Positions 4,939-5,629 of a DNA stretch of 5,629 nucleotides are shown one piece after another. Made by a program: the position numbers and the translations under genes. The notes beneath the pieces were generated by a model. The model had not been told where the DNA came from. It worked only from the letters and a program-made list of their open reading frames with translations, and made no database searches. The stretch is from Clostridia bacterium (lineage in GTDB: Bacteria; Bacillota_A; Clostridia; Oscillospirales; SIG627). The stretch covers positions 1 to 5,629 of the forward strand of contig JAFVYT010000158.1 of NCBI GenBank assembly GCA_017508505.1, given 5' to 3'. Every line of letters begins with the position of its first letter. Positions within the stretch are counted from its first letter, which is position 1.

Positions 4939-5629
4939 TCAAAGTATTCCTTCCGTTATTCTTGAAAATAAATCCCTTTGATGCAGGGCAATGATGCCGC
5001 AGCAGTCAAAGGAGTAATCCTCCCCCTCGGGACCGAGCACCGCCGCTCCCACCTCAGAGGCAAGAAGCCAGCCGGGAGCAATGTCCCATTTATTCCTCGT
5101 AAAGAGAACGACTCCCTCGGTGCGGCCTGCGGCGAGGTAAGCAAAATCCACACTTGCGGCACCGAACATCCTGAGCCTTGCGACGATGGGAAAGCTCTTT
5201 TCCATCAGCCTCTTCTGATCTCTGACGTCGTCGGGACGCTTATGGGGATAATCCCCGAAGCTGAGGATGGAGTCCTCAAAGCGACGATTGCTCACGAAGA
5301 GCCTCTTTCCGTTGCAAAAGGCTCCGTGTCCCTTCACCGCCTCGTACATTTCATCGAAGACGGGCAAGAAGATGACAGAGACCTGAACGGCACCCCGATC
5401 CCAAAGGGCGGCCTGATGGCCGTAATGGGGAGAGCCCGTGGCAAAATTATAGGTTCCGTCAATGGGATCCAGGATCCAAGTACGGTCAGAGAGCGGCATA
5501 TCGGAGGAAAACTCCTCCCCGTGGAGGGTATCCCCGGGGAAAACGCGGGCAAGCTCCGATTTAAAATAGAGCTCGATCCTACGGTCCACGTCGGTCACCA
5601 CATCGAAGGCACCCTTGTCGGAAACAGAA
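4939..5629 (-). CDS. Inositol monophosphatase family protein (5' end outside window)
   Basis: The frame is open from the window edge to TGA at 4941-4939 and shows 229 residues; comparison with family members of about 265 residues suggests some 35-40 N-terminal residues are missing. A GTG at 5601 is not the true start, because the conserved segment DKGAFDVVTDVD (about 5619-5584) runs through it. Metal and catalytic motifs are present: HGEEF near 5520, WILDPIDGTYNF near 5478-5443, GHGAFCNG near 5331-5308, GAASVD near 5160, and WDIAPGWLL at 5088-5062 with the third metal-binding Asp. This is the Mg2+-dependent, Li+-sensitive phosphatase superfamily, which includes SuhB, CysQ and archaeal-type fructose-1,6-bisphosphatase/IMPase enzymes. 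The substrate cannot be fixed, but myo-inositol phosphate or a related sugar or nucleotide phosphate is likely. One base separates it from the downstream ABC-F gene. Confidence 0.92.
   Translation of the reverse strand, partial: SVSDKGAFDVVTDVDRRIELYFKSELARVFPGDTLHGEEFSSDMPLSDRTWILDPIDGTYNFATGSPHYGHQAALWDRGAVQVSVIFLPVFDEMYEAVKGHGAFCNGKRLFVSNRRFEDSILSFGDYPHKRPDDVRDQKRLMEKSFPIVARLRMFGAASVDFAYLAAGRTEGVVLFTRNKWDIAPGWLLASEVGAAVLGPEGEDYSFDCCGIIALHQRDLFSRITEGIL
4948..4952 (-). promoter_or_regulatory. Shine-Dalgarno AAGGA for the ABC-F gene
   Basis: On the - strand AAGGA (within GGAAGGAA) lies about ten bases before the ABC-F ATG at 4937-4935. It sits in the last codons of the phosphatase gene, whose TGA (4941-4939) is one base from that ATG. 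The arrangement supports co-transcription and this start. Confidence 0.6.

Overview
The window looks like chromosome from a member of the Bacillota, most likely an uncultured or gut-type Clostridia. Three things suggest this: the HprK-like kinase / PqqD-like / S24-S26 peptidase trio typical of that group, a YkpA/YbiT-type ABC-F protein, and tight gene packing with purine-rich ribosome binding sites. The taxonomic call is an inference from gene content, not from a marker gene. Almost every base is coding, and there is no gene-free stretch longer than about 15 bases.

Positions 3-3338 (+ strand) hold a run of seven genes read in one direction. The first is the membrane-anchored tail of a protein that begins outside the window. 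Three peptide-maturation-type genes follow: an HprK/PEPCK-fold kinase, a PqqD-like peptide-binding protein and a SipW-like serine/histidine peptidase. Then come a YihY/BrkB membrane protein, a NUDIX hydrolase and a DUF523/TudS-type cysteine protein. Four junctions are ATGA stop/start overlaps, one is an 8-base overlap and one is a 12-base gap, so the run looks like a single translationally coupled operon. No promoter is visible, so transcription probably starts upstream of the window.

Positions 3318-3350 hold a hairpin that can terminate both convergent operons. On the + strand it is built into the last codons of the DUF523 gene.

Positions 3351-5629 (- strand) hold a two-gene unit: a 5'-truncated inositol monophosphatase family gene, then after one base an ABC-F ATPase.

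Two points deserve most attention. First, the kinase-PqqD-peptidase trio resembles tailoring parts of a ribosomally made peptide system, but no precursor or main modifying enzyme lies in the window. Second, the ABC-F protein has lost the key residues of only one of its two composite ATP sites: the C-loop of domain 1 and the Walker A, Walker B Glu and switch His of domain 2. The other site is fully consensus, which suggests an asymmetric ATPase cycle.
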